DNA from: Linnemannia schmuckeri
Taxonomy: Eukaryota > Mortierellomycota > Mortierellomycetes > Mortierellales > Mortierellaceae
Direction: 5' to 3'
DNA: 64,000 nucleotides
NCBI GenBank assembly: GCA_029449235.1
Contig: JANATG010000016.1
Coordinates: 1 to 64,000 of the forward strand
Shown: piece after piece, positions 45,001 to 56,724 of the stretch
Numbering within the stretch: the stretch's first letter is position 1
Layout: the number at the start of each line of letters is the position of its first letter
Notes under the pieces: generated by a model
The model's input: only the letters and a program-made list of their open reading frames with translations
Database searches by the model: none
Told to the model about the DNA's origin: nothing
Program-made: the position numbers and the translations under genes

Positions 45001-45207
45001 TCGGAGATTGAGCGACTTCGTCAAGCACAGCAGGTTATTGCTGCTGGGTCTCTTGGCGTTGGAATGACGCCTCCCTATCCTTCTTTCTCTGTCGCTTCAT
45101 CCTCGACTTTGCCCTCGACGACTGTGGCAAGCGTAATGAGCATGACCTCGGAGATTGAGCGCCTTCGACTCGCACAACAAGAACTTGCTCGTACTGAAGG
45201 GAATTAA
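42081..45207 (+). CDS. Unknown 1006-residue protein with basic and acidic low-complexity regions
   Basis: Exons 42081-43460 and 43567-45207, intron 106 nt (GTAAGA...GATAG, phase 0). The N-terminus MPPKRRAAG is basic. The first 160 residues are Gln/Thr/Ala/Pro-rich with AT-hook-like RGPRGPYKPRKPKP near 160-175. An acidic SDSDENEDSDD block (about 310-330) precedes a KRRRKVKKHRIRIKY cluster. The best conserved-looking part spans the splice (YYRRGFQLASKQVLDRARVA, then YGKNDYTNKHYLQVPSLYNE) and a helical section near 600-680. The C-terminus carries three near-copies of SEIERLRQAQQ (about 880-1000) joined by Ser/Thr linkers. Nuclear location is inferred from the basic clusters. No family is recognised. 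Confidence 0.75.
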
Positions 45208-45532
45208 TGCCCTTGCACCAACCATAGCCTTTTTTTTTTTTTTTTTTTTTATAGTTTTTACACCATTTTCTCTCTTTCACACGTAAAAAACACACCTAAT
45301 AGTCTTGTACACATACTTTTTGGTCCTTCTTTCCTGTACCATCATCATGCAACACATATTGTACACTAGCACACGTTGCAATAAAAAGCCAAGTGGCACC
45401 TTTGCACACAAGCATTCCTCATGATGAATAGGGTTTCTTTTTAATGGACAAACTAGTAAAAGAAAAACGCATGATATATTGACAACTACAAGACAACAAC
45501 AGAGAAGGGGGGGTAAAAAAACAAAGAATTTC
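45208..45532. other. Convergent 3' ends
   Basis: 325 bases between the stop of the plus-strand unknown gene and the stop of the minus-strand lectin. It contains a T-run of about 21 bases (45231-45251) and AATAAA-like signals (45381). No gene. Confidence 0.6.
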
Positions 45533-48175
45533 TCACAAGAACTTCTTCTCGCTCATTTCTATACGCTTCCTATACCAAGTATAGGCAGAAACAGCCACAA
45601 CCTGTACCAAAATCAAAAAGACCACATAACTAACCCAAGACGTCGAATTCACCAACCGGTTCTGTGTCAACCGATGCTGGAAGGACTGTCTCGTATCCAT
45701 ATCCTCCATTTTGGCATTCAAATTCGACAGCTCCTCCTTCAATACTTTGGAAATATCCGGTCCTGAGGCAATGCCACCCTGAGCAACGATATGGTCGACC
45801 AGTCCCTGGACCACAGATTCCATAGCATGCAAGGAGGCTGCCATGGAATTGATTTTGTGGTTGATGTCTTCGAGACTTTTTGCGGAGGATTCTGGTGGTT
45901 GCATGGGCGCGCCCAGGGTCTCAAGTTTGTTGTGGATGCTGTTGAGTGATTCAATGATCCTGTATTGTGTATCTCCCACCGTCGCCGCCATCTGCGCCTA
46001 TTTTGTCATCACAAGGGGAAGAACAGGCTTATCATGTCAGTTTATTATCCTCGAGGGCATAAAGAAGCAAGAACAATGTAACCATAAAAAAGAGAAAACA
46101 CTTACGGGAGAGAGGTTGCCGGTGCCTTCGGTGCCTTCCTTGAGTTTGGCCTCCTGTTCCTGGACAATCTTTTGCACTTCTTCAAACGCAGCCTGGTCAG
46201 CAAGATCGACCTTGACCTCCTCGCCCTTCTTCTTCATCTCGGCCTCATGTGGTCTCAACGGCGCCTACTCATGAGCGCATCCATGCACAAACGAGACATC
46301 GAGGTGGACACACGAAAGAAAAAAAAATAAGGTTAGAGAGGTGAATTCGCTCGGCGTTTGAGTACAAACAAAAAAAGTGAGCACATGGAGACATGGGGGG
46401 ATGATGTATGGAGTGCAAACGTTCGGTCGAATGTAGAGGGAAAATATGCGCTCCTGGATAAAGCAGTAGCTGGGTGAGAAGAGGTGTACCTTTTCTTTCT
46501 TAGGAGGGTTGACCTCGTACACCTCGAACGCGTACAGATCATGGTCATCAGGGTTTCCGTGATCTGCAGCCTGGGCCTAATATTGTTAAGTTCAAAATAA
46601 GATTAGTTAAATTAGTAGGAACGTCCACAGGCAGTAAGCAGGCCGCGTTACTTTTTTTGCCACTCTCAGACTAGGTGTGGTTATTGGTGTGCTGAGTGAG
46701 TGGAATGGGGGTGGATGACGGTGTTGGTGGTGTTGATGCAGTCGATGCGGTGTCAAGTCCTCGTTGGTTGAAATTTTTGGGAAGAGGAGCAAAATAAACG
46801 AGGGATAATTGCGCGTGCATGCACAAACAAATAAACAAACAAACTAATCCAAAAACAGTGAGACGAGTGAAAGAGAACAGAGAAAACAGACTTACAGAGA
46901 AGCCAAAATGGTATCCGACGGGGAGGTAAAGGTCCTTTTGTTCAAAGCAGGGCATCATCTTCTTGCCCTTGGAGTGGGTGTCGACCGAGACCTTGAGGAC
47001 TCCGCCGATGTAGGAGACACGGACGACGACGGGGACGTGTGTGTTTTTGTAGTCGCGCAGACATCCGCCAAAGCTGTTTGTGTTTGCAGTTGGGTTTGAA
47101 GGGAAGGGCTTTGTGCCATCGTTCATTATCCCGTATATGACTGGGTTGTTTCTCTATGGGAGAGGGGGAAAAATGGGCCATGTTAGCTGTCGTTGTTACA
47201 ATCGCTTGATGACCATTGATAGCAACAATAAAGACGACCATCCACGACAGCAAGAACAAAAAAAGACAAAGAACGAGAAGGTGTTGGACTCACTTGATTG
47301 GCAGGATCAGCGGTGTCCATGAAGACTCCGAGTCCCTTCCACTGGTCCTTGCTGCCGAAGACGTTTCCTTCGATGGCACGCTCCTGGGTGTACCAGAAGG
47401 CGAGTCCTTTGCCTCCAACATGTCCCTGGCCAAATGCCTTGAACTGGAACTCGACCTCCCATTCCTTGTACTCGTTTGGTGTCTGTCTCCAAACTGAGCC
47501 CTTGAGTCCCGGGACCGATGGGGATAATCTCACAAAGTCCGATGCGACAAAGCTGTCTTTTTTTTTGTTAGAAGAGGGGTAATTAAAGAAGGAGTGGAAG
47601 GGGGATATAAAAGAGAAAAAAAGAAAAAGAAGGGAGAAAAAGGGTTGAAAAGGTTAGAGTTGTTTCTAAGGGTCAATGGGTCCTAAGGGATATTGCTCTC
47701 TCGTCCTTGTGTGTGCGAAGTATCTATCTCCTTTGCTCTTTTTCACTGCCTTTGGTCAGTGAGTTCAGTAAAGAAACATACTCCTCTTGTTCCCTAAAGC
47801 GCGTGTTATCTCTCTTCATGACTTGGTCGGTGATATGTTGTCCCTCATAGTCAATAATGAAAGCGAGACATTCTTTGTCCTTTGTCCTTTCCCATAAACC
47901 GGCACTCTAATCTCACCGCAGCATTAGACAAACAAACAACCAAGGAGAAAGAAGAACTTACTGCCGTGGTTGCTCCAGAAGGGCATGGCGCCATTATAAG
48001 TAAAGGGCTTTTTCATCGACTGCTTGTAGTCATAACGACGGTTCTCGGCGGGTAGAGCAAATTCCTGGTTGTTGTTGTTGATACCCGACTTCGTGTTGCC
48101 GTTGCCCCCATCTCGACCCCATGCAAAGGCCGATGAGAGGAAGACTACCGGAAGAAGGAATGTCGTTGTCCTCAT
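45533..48175 (-). CDS. L-type (legume-like) lectin, ERGIC-53/Emp47-like cargo receptor
   Basis: Six exons: 48175-47962, 47556-47294, 47153-46896, 46576-46490, 46264-46106, 45997-45533; 481 residues. Exon 2 uses the AAAAG acceptor after a CTAAC branch; this restores NHGNSFVASDFVRLSPS, the family motif. Signal peptide 1-18 (MRTTTFLLPVVFLSSAFA). Lectin domain about 35-260 with GKGLAFWYT, DPANQRNNP and HFGFSAQAADHGNPDDHDLY. A coiled-coil stalk follows, then a single membrane helix (about 449-468) and a short cytosolic tail ending KKFL, a dilysine KKXX signal for COPI retrieval to the ER. It probably escorts glycoproteins between ER and Golgi. Intron 1 is long (405 nt). Confidence 0.92.
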
Positions 48176-48909
48176 TGTGATTTCTTTCTTGAGTCTCGAT
48201 CAGACAACAGTGGTGGAAGGGACGTATATGTATGTGTTTCGTGGGAACTAATAAAAAAGAGAGCGTGTAAAGTGTGGAGGGAGAAGCACGGAAGGGTATG
48301 TATTTCTTGAGAGCACGCGCGCGTACTTTTTGGGTGCAAGGGGCGGAGGAGGATAAACTCTTCGTCTTTCTTTTTCTTGTTTTTTGTGAATGAGAGAAAG
48401 TAGTAAGAATGGGGAAGAAAGAGGAGAAAGGTGAAGAAGGAGGGAAAAGAAGAAGGAGAGGAAGAAGAAGGAGAAGAAGAAGAAGGAGAAGAAGGAGAAA
48501 GAGGAAGAAGAAGAAAAGATGAAAAGAAGCAAAAAGAGGTATGACAATAAAGGGATGAAGGGGGAGCAGTAATCGTTGGATGGGCTTAAAGTAAAGTAAA
48601 AGAAAAGTAGTTAACAGGGAGAGGAGGTCCAAGCGGACTGTCCACTCTTGCCGTAAAAGATCACTCACACTATAAGAGAGAAGCAATCGAATCAGAGCCA
48701 AGAGAGTAAAGAAAAAAGGGGTGTGGGCACACAGGCTGGGTTAGAAGAAAGAATCGAGCAGCGAATTGATTCGTACAAGGAGGAAGAAGAGAGAAGACAA
48801 CTGGATGAGAAAGGAAAGGGCACATCCGCCCCATTATATATGGATACAATTACACGCATCTACTTGTTTATAGTTCCCCTCTCTCCGTTGTATGTTGTCC
48901 GTTTATTCG

Positions 48910-48959
<50 letters not shown>

Positions 48960-49594
48960 CGTTCTTTAACAAGCCAAACCTAACCCTTGTACGACCTCGC
49001 CTGTTCCTTGTTACCCTTCTGTCTATCTCCTACAGGTATGTTGTGGAATATGGTACATAAAAATACATCCTCAGGGGAGACAAGGCAACATACAACACAC
49101 CTGTTCTCATCGTTATTCACCAACATTAACTATAGTTTCCCTCCTACTGACCACTCCACGCAGCCCATCTCCTTTTCCGTTGGTGGGTTCTTTTTAGAAT
49201 ATTACTCTCACAGCTCTCTCTCCAAACTTTTCATCTTGCATCTTTCTGTTCAATTTTTCAAGGATACTTCTGATGATCCTACGAACTGTCTGCTCTTTCC
49301 TTATGTCATTGAATCCACTTCCTGGTCCTGTAATAAGTCTTGTTCTCCTGCACTCTGCACCCTGCAGCCGCTCAGTACGTGAGATCGACGGATGATCAGT
49401 TTACTAGATATGACGTTTATTGTAAATTGAGCTGTGTCCTGTCGGTTACTGAAAAAGGACGATATCGTTCCTGAGAATCCCAATTCCTATCGTCCTGCTG
49501 TGAAAAAAAGTCTCCGCAATGTCCAAGCGATCCGTCAACTGAAGTATGTTATTTACGTGAATGGGTTGAGGGGCTGTCCTGGGTGTGCTGGGGT
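48176..49594. other. Intergenic region with simple repeats
   Basis: About 1.4 kb between the lectin start and the RPA3 stop. It includes a GAAGAAGGA-type repeat at 48420-48520 and a 48-base T homopolymer at 48912-48959. No gene is supported; short frames follow the repeats. Confidence 0.6.
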
Positions 49595-50507
49595 TTAGAA
49601 TACAGATGGGAACTTTTGGGCCTTCCTGATCATTGCGTCGTATGTCTCCATATCTACACAGAAAAAAGCAAACACACGTTTCCTTGACTAGTTAGTAATT
49701 CATTCTTGCAGCATCCTTCAAGCTCCCTTCAGCCAAGAATCAATCCTGTAGGATATTCCAGGATATTAAAAGAGTGGGATATATGCCTTACTAAAGTCGT
49801 CGCCGAAGTTGGTGGAGATCATTTCCGTGATGGAGCGGTCGGGGTTGACAGTTCCAATGACTTCCACAAATTTGGTCCCGTACTGCGAGGTCTATCACAC
49901 AGCGATGTAATAAACGAGAATAATTAGCGAGTGGAATTTGTATGGCGTTTCTCGAACTAGAGTGAGTGACGAAAGAAAACAAGAAGGAAGGATAACATAC
50001 CTCGTTCATGACGACAGTGACGGAGCCCTTGTCTGAGGCAAGGAATACGGCCACAGGATGCTGGCGCTAAGACAGTGAAAGGAAGGAAAAACAAAAAAGT
50101 AACGTATAAATACACGAACGCATGTCCCTATCTCCGTCCTCTGTGAAAATCGATAAATTTGGTGGCAAAGGGTCAAATGAATTTTTGATGATTTGATGTA
50201 AGCAAGCCAGTCAGTTGTTTGCATGTCGATGTCTGCTCTCTTTAAACTAGGCTGTGGTTCAGCAGGTAGACAGGTCCCCCTCTTGAGAAGTGGTGTGTCT
50301 CTCCTGTTTGTCCCAGTGTTCCCTGTCTTTACTTCCTTATTGTTGTTTGTTTATGATTGCTTCCTGTGCCTTGTTCCTGTTGTTGGCTGCATGAATGTCT
50401 AAAGAGGGAGCATATACCGATTTGAGCTCTCCGACGAATCTGACAGTCTCTCCGATGCAGTTCTGGAGCATGGCTGAGTTGACGCGCTTGGTTGTTGGCA
50501 GAGACAT
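49595..50507 (-). CDS. RPA3: Replication protein A 14-kDa subunit (RPA3)
   Basis: Four small exons: 50507-50418, 50066-50001, 49891-49792, 49653-49595; 104 residues. No single open frame shows it. The joined protein begins MSLPTTKRVNSAMLQNCIGE, continues RFVGELKS / RQHPVAVFLASDKGSVTVVM / YGTKFVEVIGTVNPDRSI and ends FNMETYDAMIRKAQKFPSVF. This is the single OB-fold plus C-terminal helix of RPA3/Ssb3, which trimerises with RPA1 and RPA2 on single-stranded DNA in replication and repair. Introns (351, 109, 138 nt) all have GT...AG ends, and phases agree. The length fits the family (about 105-125). Confidence 0.85.
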
Positions 50508-50919
50508 TGTCGATATGTATGTTGTGTGATGTCAGAGCGAACGAAGAGTTGAGAGAGACGAATGGAGGATAACAGCAAAAAAGAAGTCGCGAAGCAACAC
50601 AAAAAGAAGGCTTCAGAAGGTGGCTGCTAAATCATTGTCCACGTGATACCTTTTTAATATTCTAAGTTCGTCAATATTGATGCTCATGAGAGTGAGAGTG
50701 AGAGTGATAGAGAGACTAACGAGAGTTTGTTTGACTACCAGTGACATGATCGCGCACTACTCATTCCCTCTTTTCTCAAATTTAGCAAGCATATTGTCTT
50801 TCTTTTTCTCTTCTTTGTTTTCTTTACATCCACCCCACAGCGAAACAACCAAAAAAAAAGAGCTGCAAGAAAAAACAGAAGCAGAACGAAACAAAAAGGT
50901 ACAACGCAACAACAAGAAA

Positions 50920-52282
50920 ATGAACGCTACACAACAACAGCACCCGCAGCAGCACGGGCAAGAGCCGTTACATGCATTGGATCTCCCTGAGATACGGTCC
51001 GAATTGCATGTTTTCTTAGCATTGAAGACTGCATCTCTTGCATACAGGTCTCCAAATCCTGGCAACACGACTTTGCAGATCCCAAATGGCACACTCTCTA
51101 CTTTGACAGTCGAGAAAAGCGAACCAAGGACACTCTCATCGAGGAAAAAAAGTGTTTGAAAAGTATTCTCGTCATCTCTGAGAAGTCCGCATGTCGTCCA
51201 TTGAGCACCTTCAGCTCCTGCAGCAGTTCAAGGCACAGACGATCAAGATTACAATCATTTACTACAAACACCATGGTACTATTGGTGGAATTGAGCCAGT
51301 GTATGGCGAGGACTTGGAGAATAATCGTCGCACACTTAAAAGTCTATGCCTTCAAAGCGAAGGCAATGGATACAACGCTAAGAAGGAGATGTGTATCGAT
51401 GATATAGTCTCTGCATTGTTGAAGAAGGCGACAGGAACTACGTCTGCGATGTCTGCTGCTGCCCCTACCAACAACAACGTTCTAACCAGCATGACTCTTT
51501 ATTGCTGCAGTATGTCCCGCGAGATGTTTTATGAGCTGTTACAGTGCTCTCCCAACTTGACCAATCTCTGTGTGCAAAGGGTGTTCCTTGTCGAATATTC
51601 CTCTTTTCCACCGTCTTCTTCGAACACCGATTTCTTTCAGAGCGACAGCGCCAGGTACTTGGATGCCAGTGGAATTCAGGTCCTGAGGCTCAGCAACGAT
51701 GTCAACCGTGAAGTCATCGACCCCCCAACTCTTCACCTACTTCCCAAATCTGAGAACGTGGTAAATCGGTTTGAACGAGAAGAAGGAGATTCAGCTATCC
51801 GGTCTTCCTGAACAAATCGCAGTCTACTGCCCACACTTGGAGGAGCTCGATTTCAGGTACGCGGAGGAAGGGACGATTCAGTTTATCCTCAGCAACAACA
51901 CTCTTCCGAGAATTAGGAAATGCATGTTTATTACTGTGAGTTGAGACGGTTTGAGGCTCTGGAGAGAATCCTACGCTACCAAGAGACACTTACGAGCATT
52001 TGCTTGAAGGGATCGATCTATGAGTGGTATTTTGACGGACGCCGTGATGGAACTGGTGGTGGGCCAGAGGAGTTGTTCAACAGGATCACCCGATGGTGTA
52101 GTCGACTGGAAGTGCTCACTGACCGGTTGCATGTTGTGAGCATTGAGGCCTTTGAAGAGGGCGGTCCCTGGGGGTGCAAGGGGTTGCAGACGCTTCGTGT
52201 CAAGGTTGATGGGACGTGTGACAAGGAGGAAATTGATGCTTATTTGATGGGTCAGGAACACCCTTGTATGGCGACATGTTGA
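50920..52282 (+). pseudogene. F-box/LRR-type protein, broken by several frameshifts
   Basis: The start (ATG 50920, after a Gln/His-rich leader, then ALDLPEIRSELHVFLALKTA) looks like an F-box. The coding sense then moves between frames. ISCIQVSKSWQHDFADPKWH comes from 51033; MSSIEHLQLLQQFKAQTIKI and leucine-rich-like repeats from 51191 to about 51770; IQLSGLPEQIAVYCPHLEEL from 51783 to about 51920; CELRRFEALERILRYQETLT to the stop at 52282. That is four frame changes (frames 1, 0, 2, 0, 2) with no intron signals between. Intact relatives would be SCF ubiquitin-ligase substrate adaptors. Either a recent pseudogene or a stretch with sequencing indels. Confidence 0.72.
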
Positions 52283-52598
52283 GGAAGGATACTAGGTCTT
52301 GAAGGGTGATGCTCTAACCTTGGGTGGTCGTGTTAGCAACCAGTTGCTTCAACTCCCATATCTGAACACCATCTGATTAGGCACTATGGAAATTTTTGGT
52401 CGCCACCAAGTAGGTAGAAAGCAGCAAGCAGCGCCAGCAGCAAGATGCTTACTTGATGGTTGCAATAGCTCAGTCCACGTAGTAGTTTTTTTCCACAGAA
52501 AAATATAGGTCAGTCATAGGAATGAAAACGGTAACCCTCCCACCCCCCTTTGATTTAGAAAAGAGAACGATAATGTTATGTCGTGTGTTCATGTTGTT

Positions 52599-54353
52599 TT
52601 ATTGAGATTTGTCGGTAGCAGTGTTGAGGCTCAGTTTGTGTTGCATGCTCAGTGTAACGTCGGCGACGGTGTGGCCAGAAGACATTGCGATTCCTGACGG
52701 TGTTGGATGTGTGGCTGCGCTGACTGTGCTCATCTTTTCGTCTTCCTCAAAACCATCTCGCTTGGTCCGCTTCTTCCTGCCCTGACCCAGTGACTCTCCC
52801 TCCCCTTGTCCGCCCATGTCGCCCACTGTCAGGGGCCGTTGTAACATTGGTTTAGACATGAGCTCACAAGTCGACTTGTGTTGTTTCCATTGTTTCGGTC
52901 GTTTCAACTGTTCCAACCGATGATGGTATTGTCCAACTGCCTGCTGATACTGGCGCCGCATCCTAGTGTTGGCATCGTTGATGGACTTGTTGAATTCCTG
53001 CCATGCCTGCCTATCCTGTTGGCCCCGACTGATCCACTGCTCTTTCAACAACGCCTGCGAATGGTAATGGTTTTCATAAACTTGCCGTTGAAGCATAGCG
53101 TGTTGCTGATTTAACGTTATCTCACGTTCCAGTTGATCTCTCCCGCTACACTTGGTAATGATGTCGTTCAGCTTGTTCGAGTGCAGATGATCGATGAGAT
53201 GATATTGTTCCCTGTGAGCCAACGTGTTCTCCAGGTGGTAGGATATGGATGGCTCCGGTGGCTGACAAAGATGGCGGTCTATCTTGGTAAGGGCTTGGTG
53301 AAACGACGTCCAGTATTCGTTGTATATGTGCGTGATTTGAAGCTGCAATCTATTCAAGGCTTTTTCTTTGTTGTCGTCGTCGCTGTTATCTGTTGGCTGT
53401 TGGGGTTGTTGTAGCGCGTTTTTAGTGCTTGTCGCATGATGGTTTTTTTTCGGTGTACTCTCGTCATGTACGATCGATGTCGATCCAGAGTTCATGTCCT
53501 CGTCTTTGCCAGCTGCAAGCCGACGATTGGAGTCGGTGGCTGTCGATATGGAAATGGGTGTGGGTGACGATGATGTTGTTGCTGGCTCCAGACTCAAATG
53601 AGCAAGGTGCTCGTCGATTGAAGCCTCCCCTTTGTCCTCCTCTGACCGACTGCGTTTTTGTTTGTTTGATGGCGGTAGTGACGGGTCGACATGGGGAGCA
53701 GAAGGGAGATGTATTTTGAAGGCGTCAATATCCTTGACCAGCCTGTCCATCATCTCCGCATGTCCATTGTTGCCATCGGTCACGCTGTGCTGTTGAGTCC
53801 TATCATTGCACCTGTCCGGAGTTGAAATCGAGGACGCCGAAGAACGAGACGACCTTGAAGAGCGAGGGGTGGCCAGAGGGCGACTCGATAGTGGCTGACT
53901 CAGTAACAATAATGTCGCCTTCTGCGCGGCCTTGGCTGTGTCACTCCCGCGCATCCCCTCCCTGGCTGTCCTGCAGTTCAACGCGGTCAAATATTTGTAA
54001 AAAGGTACAGAGGGTTTGACTGTGCCATCTATCATATGGATGCGTTGAATCAAGTCCTGCCAGATACGATCCTCTTGTCCAGGCGGTGATGATTGTGACG
54101 CTAGTGCGGAAGGTTGAAGGATGGATGAGGTCGTCCTTCGTGAGGCGTTGTCAAGGACGGTTGCTCGTGAGACATCGTCAAGGATGGTTGTTGGTGAGAC
54201 AGAGGGCCTGAGTGTTGTCGTTGCTGCTGTTGGTAAGGAGGAGGAGAGGGACGATGGGGCAGTGCGGGTGCTTGTTCTTGTGTTTGCTGATACTGTCGTC
54301 GTTGTGGGCCGGGTATTACTACGGTCGTCAAAACTGGCTGCTCGTGAAGCCAT
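52599..54353 (-). CDS. Unknown 584-residue protein, Ser/Thr/Gln-rich
   Basis: Single exon. The frame is open upstream to 54560, but that part is a pyrimidine-rich leader with improbable composition, so I take the ATG at 54353 (MASRAASFDDRS). Residues about 95-150 (WQDLIQRIHMIDGTVKPSVP, then FYKYLTALNC) and about 350-510 (LQLQITHIYNEYWTSFHQAL, later KEQWISRGQQDRQAWQEF) look structured and helical. They are joined by Ser/Thr-rich and acidic linkers. A basic GRKKRTKRD near 535 may be a nuclear signal. I recognise no family. The 3' end converges on the F-box pseudogene, 316 bases away. Confidence 0.65.
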   Translation of the reverse strand: MASRAASFDDRSNTRPTTTTVSANTRTSTRTAPSSLSSSLPTAATTTLRPSVSPTTILDDVSRATVLDNASRRTTSSILQPSALASQSSPPGQEDRIWQDLIQRIHMIDGTVKPSVPFYKYLTALNCRTAREGMRGSDTAKAAQKATLLLLSQPLSSRPLATPRSSRSSRSSASSISTPDRCNDRTQQHSVTDGNNGHAEMMDRLVKDIDAFKIHLPSAPHVDPSLPPSNKQKRSRSEEDKGEASIDEHLAHLSLEPATTSSSPTPISISTATDSNRRLAAGKDEDMNSGSTSIVHDESTPKKNHHATSTKNALQQPQQPTDNSDDDNKEKALNRLQLQITHIYNEYWTSFHQALTKIDRHLCQPPEPSISYHLENTLAHREQYHLIDHLHSNKLNDIITKCSGRDQLEREITLNQQHAMLQRQVYENHYHSQALLKEQWISRGQQDRQAWQEFNKSINDANTRMRRQYQQAVGQYHHRLEQLKRPKQWKQHKSTCELMSKPMLQRPLTVGDMGGQGEGESLGQGRKKRTKRDGFEEDEKMSTVSAATHPTPSGIAMSSGHTVADVTLSMQHKLSLNTATDKSQ

Positions 54354-54810
54354 TGTATGTGACCGGAAAGGAATGAAAGTTGTTGTGTAAAGTGGGGAGT
54401 GAAAGGTGATGTGAAAAAGTGGAAAAAGGATGTCGAGGAAAATGAAAAGGTGTTGAGAAGGAAGGAAAAAAGAGAAGGGGGAGTTGAAGGAAAGGAGTTG
54501 TGTGGGAAAAAAAAAAGAAAAAAGAAGGGAGAGAGGAGTGGGGAGGATGGTGCGCTGCATGAACAGGAAAAGATGTTGAGCTTGGACTGCAATTTGGTCG
54601 GGAAGAAAAAAAGAAACAAAATATGTAACTGGGAACGCCTTTCACCGTCCCGTTCCCGTTGTCCGTTGTCCTAGACTACCTGTTGTTGACGATTCATGTT
54701 GAACTAATTGACTCGAGGCGGCGTACTGTCTTTCATTTGTCGACGTGATTGCGTAGTTTGACGCGAAAGAGGCGCTTGTCTCAATTCCAAAAAGCGTCAA
54801 AATAATTCCA

Positions 54811-55340
54811 TTATGCTGATTATTACCATCACCATTGTCACCTTCATAATCTCTCACCTTGCTCATGCGGCTGCCTGCTTGCAATTGTCGACGGCTGCCT
54901 TCCACATGGGATCCAAGGTGGGGAAGATCATGCTTCAGGATGTTGGTTTTGCTCAAGAGGGCCTGTCTAACTTCCTTCGTAAATCTAAAATACTTCATCA
55001 GTTTGAGCCGATTGGAATCCATGTTGCTGGTTGGGGCATAGCCTTATTCCCCACACGACGGGAGAGCCCGGCCTGCAACGACTGGAGACAAACAGTGACC
55101 CTGTGACACGGTATGATGTCGACAAGCCCTTTCTCTTTACTCAATTCCTTGCTTTGGAGGAGTGAACAGTCAACTCGTTCAGTCCCATCTATCCGATCAA
55201 AGCCGAGTTCATCCACTGAGAAGTTGAGCAATACTGTCCCAACATCAAGCCCGTCCGATTCCACGGCTCCAATGTCCATTTATACGCCCTCCTTTTTTTT
55301 GGTCAACGGAGAGACAATTCTGGGTTATGAACCACTCTGT
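54811..55340 (+). pseudogene. Unidentified coding remnant
   Basis: Plus-strand reading shows protein-like text in two frames: LSNFLRKSKILHQFEPIGIH, continuing VAGWGIALFPTRRESPACND (about 54960-55090), then after a frame change DKPFLFTQFLALEE, stop, TVNSFSPIYPIKAEFIH, stop, EVEQYCPNIKPVRFHGSNVH (about 55120-55280). Both stops are TGA where TGG or CGA would be plausible. No family is recognised. Confidence 0.3.
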
Positions 55341-55559
55341 TCGCTGTGAAAAAGGGTGTAAAAACACATCGATGGTGAGAGTGCTTTCAGTGTTTGACCG
55401 CCTATTTTCCCCTCCTTTTGTGGGGTATTCAGGGGAGAGGGTTTGCCATTGTACGATTCATATTGTATTAAGAAAAACACAAAACAACATACAAAAAAAT
55501 AACGCGATCAACATCACGTGTCGCCAGACACATTAGTGACTGTTTGATCTGCTTTTATT

Positions 55560-55800
55560 TTTTTGCTTCGCCCCAAAGCATGACATCCTGATTAACGGAT
55601 AGAAGCAGCTTGTTGTAAGACCAAAGGGAACATCCTTTTTCTCCCTGTTTCCGAAAATAATATCCGCTTTGTTCGTTAATGTATAATGCGTTTTTCTGCT
55701 CTCATGGCTCGAAACCATACACAACCATCCAATCGCGTGAACATCTGTCGATGATCTTGAACGTCGCCGTAACTTGTATTCGGCCTGGGTAGCAAACATT
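55560..55800 (-). pseudogene. Unidentified coding remnant
   Basis: Minus-strand reading gives FKIIDRCSRDWMVVYGFEP, a TGA, then EQKNALYINEQSGYYFRKQG, continuing EKGCSLWSYNKLLLSVNQDV to a TAA near 55556. The composition is protein-like and unlike nearby intergenic DNA. It may be a fragment of a dead gene or unrecognised exons. No family is named. Confidence 0.3.
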
Positions 55801-56724
55801 CCCGTGAGAGCGCCCCTGTCGTAGTCGTCCTTGAGCCGCTTAAACTACTTCAATTCTTAAGCGCCTCCCGGACTCGTTGGCCTCAATTTGTCGAGTCTTT
55901 CGTAATAGAAGATACCGTAGATTCCACGAAATAGTAGATCTGGTGGTATAGCATGCTGCGGTACTTTCTCACTTGCTCGGTCGCAATTGACATTTTCGAG
56001 GCGACAGATGCAGCAGAAAAAAACTACTGAAGCAGGAGTAGCTATGGTATCGTATAAGTTTGTGTTAACAAGCGAACAACAAACATCGGTAAAGCATTTT
56101 CACAGCTATTTTGCAGCTATCTTCATTGTGAATTTTTTTCACTGAGTATGAAAGGGAGCAGCACAAATAGATGAGTTTGGAAGAGACGAGAGATGAAAGA
56201 GTGAGAGAGAGGGAAAGGAGAGGGGGAGAGAGTGAGATGGAAATAGGGTTTTCCTTGCTTCGAAAAACACAGGGCTGTTGGAATGTAGAAAAAAGGAAAA
56301 AAAAACCATAGAGAAACTGCACGCCCTTGAATCTAGGTACTGTATGTATTTCAAGAGCATGGGTAGATCATCTATATCCTTTAACAAAGAGGGGCACATA
56401 GGGGTACAGGGACTTGCATCGTCCACGTCTCACTCACAAGATGTAATGTTAACATTGCCGCCGCTCGCATCACATGACTTTGTTTGTTCCTTCACTTCCT
56501 TTCTCCACTCACCTCAGGAAGCAGCATCAGGGTTAATCAAAGGTCGAGCGAGACTCGTTTGTTTATTGCATCGCGCGCAGGGTATGCATGTAAGTACGTG
56601 TAAAGTGTAATCGTAGAAAATATGAAAAAAAATGCCAGCCACGCAACCACACTTTGTCCAGGTCCCCCACCTCCAGAACCCAAAAACCAATTCCCTTTCT
56701 TCAAAACCCATTTCCTCGCCTTCT
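55801..56724. other. Intergenic region left of Sec3
   Basis: About 0.9 kb, with a GA-rich patch at 56180-56240. No gene recognised. It should include the Sec3 transcript 3' end. Confidence 0.5.

Noticed and set aside
47556..47961. CAG acceptor at 47553 for lectin exon 2
   Set aside because: It puts the exon in the wrong frame; the AAAAG acceptor three bases upstream restores the lectin motif.
54354..54560. N-terminal extension of the 584-residue protein
   Set aside because: Phe/Ser/Pro-rich translation of a pyrimidine-rich leader; the downstream Met starts a normal sequence.
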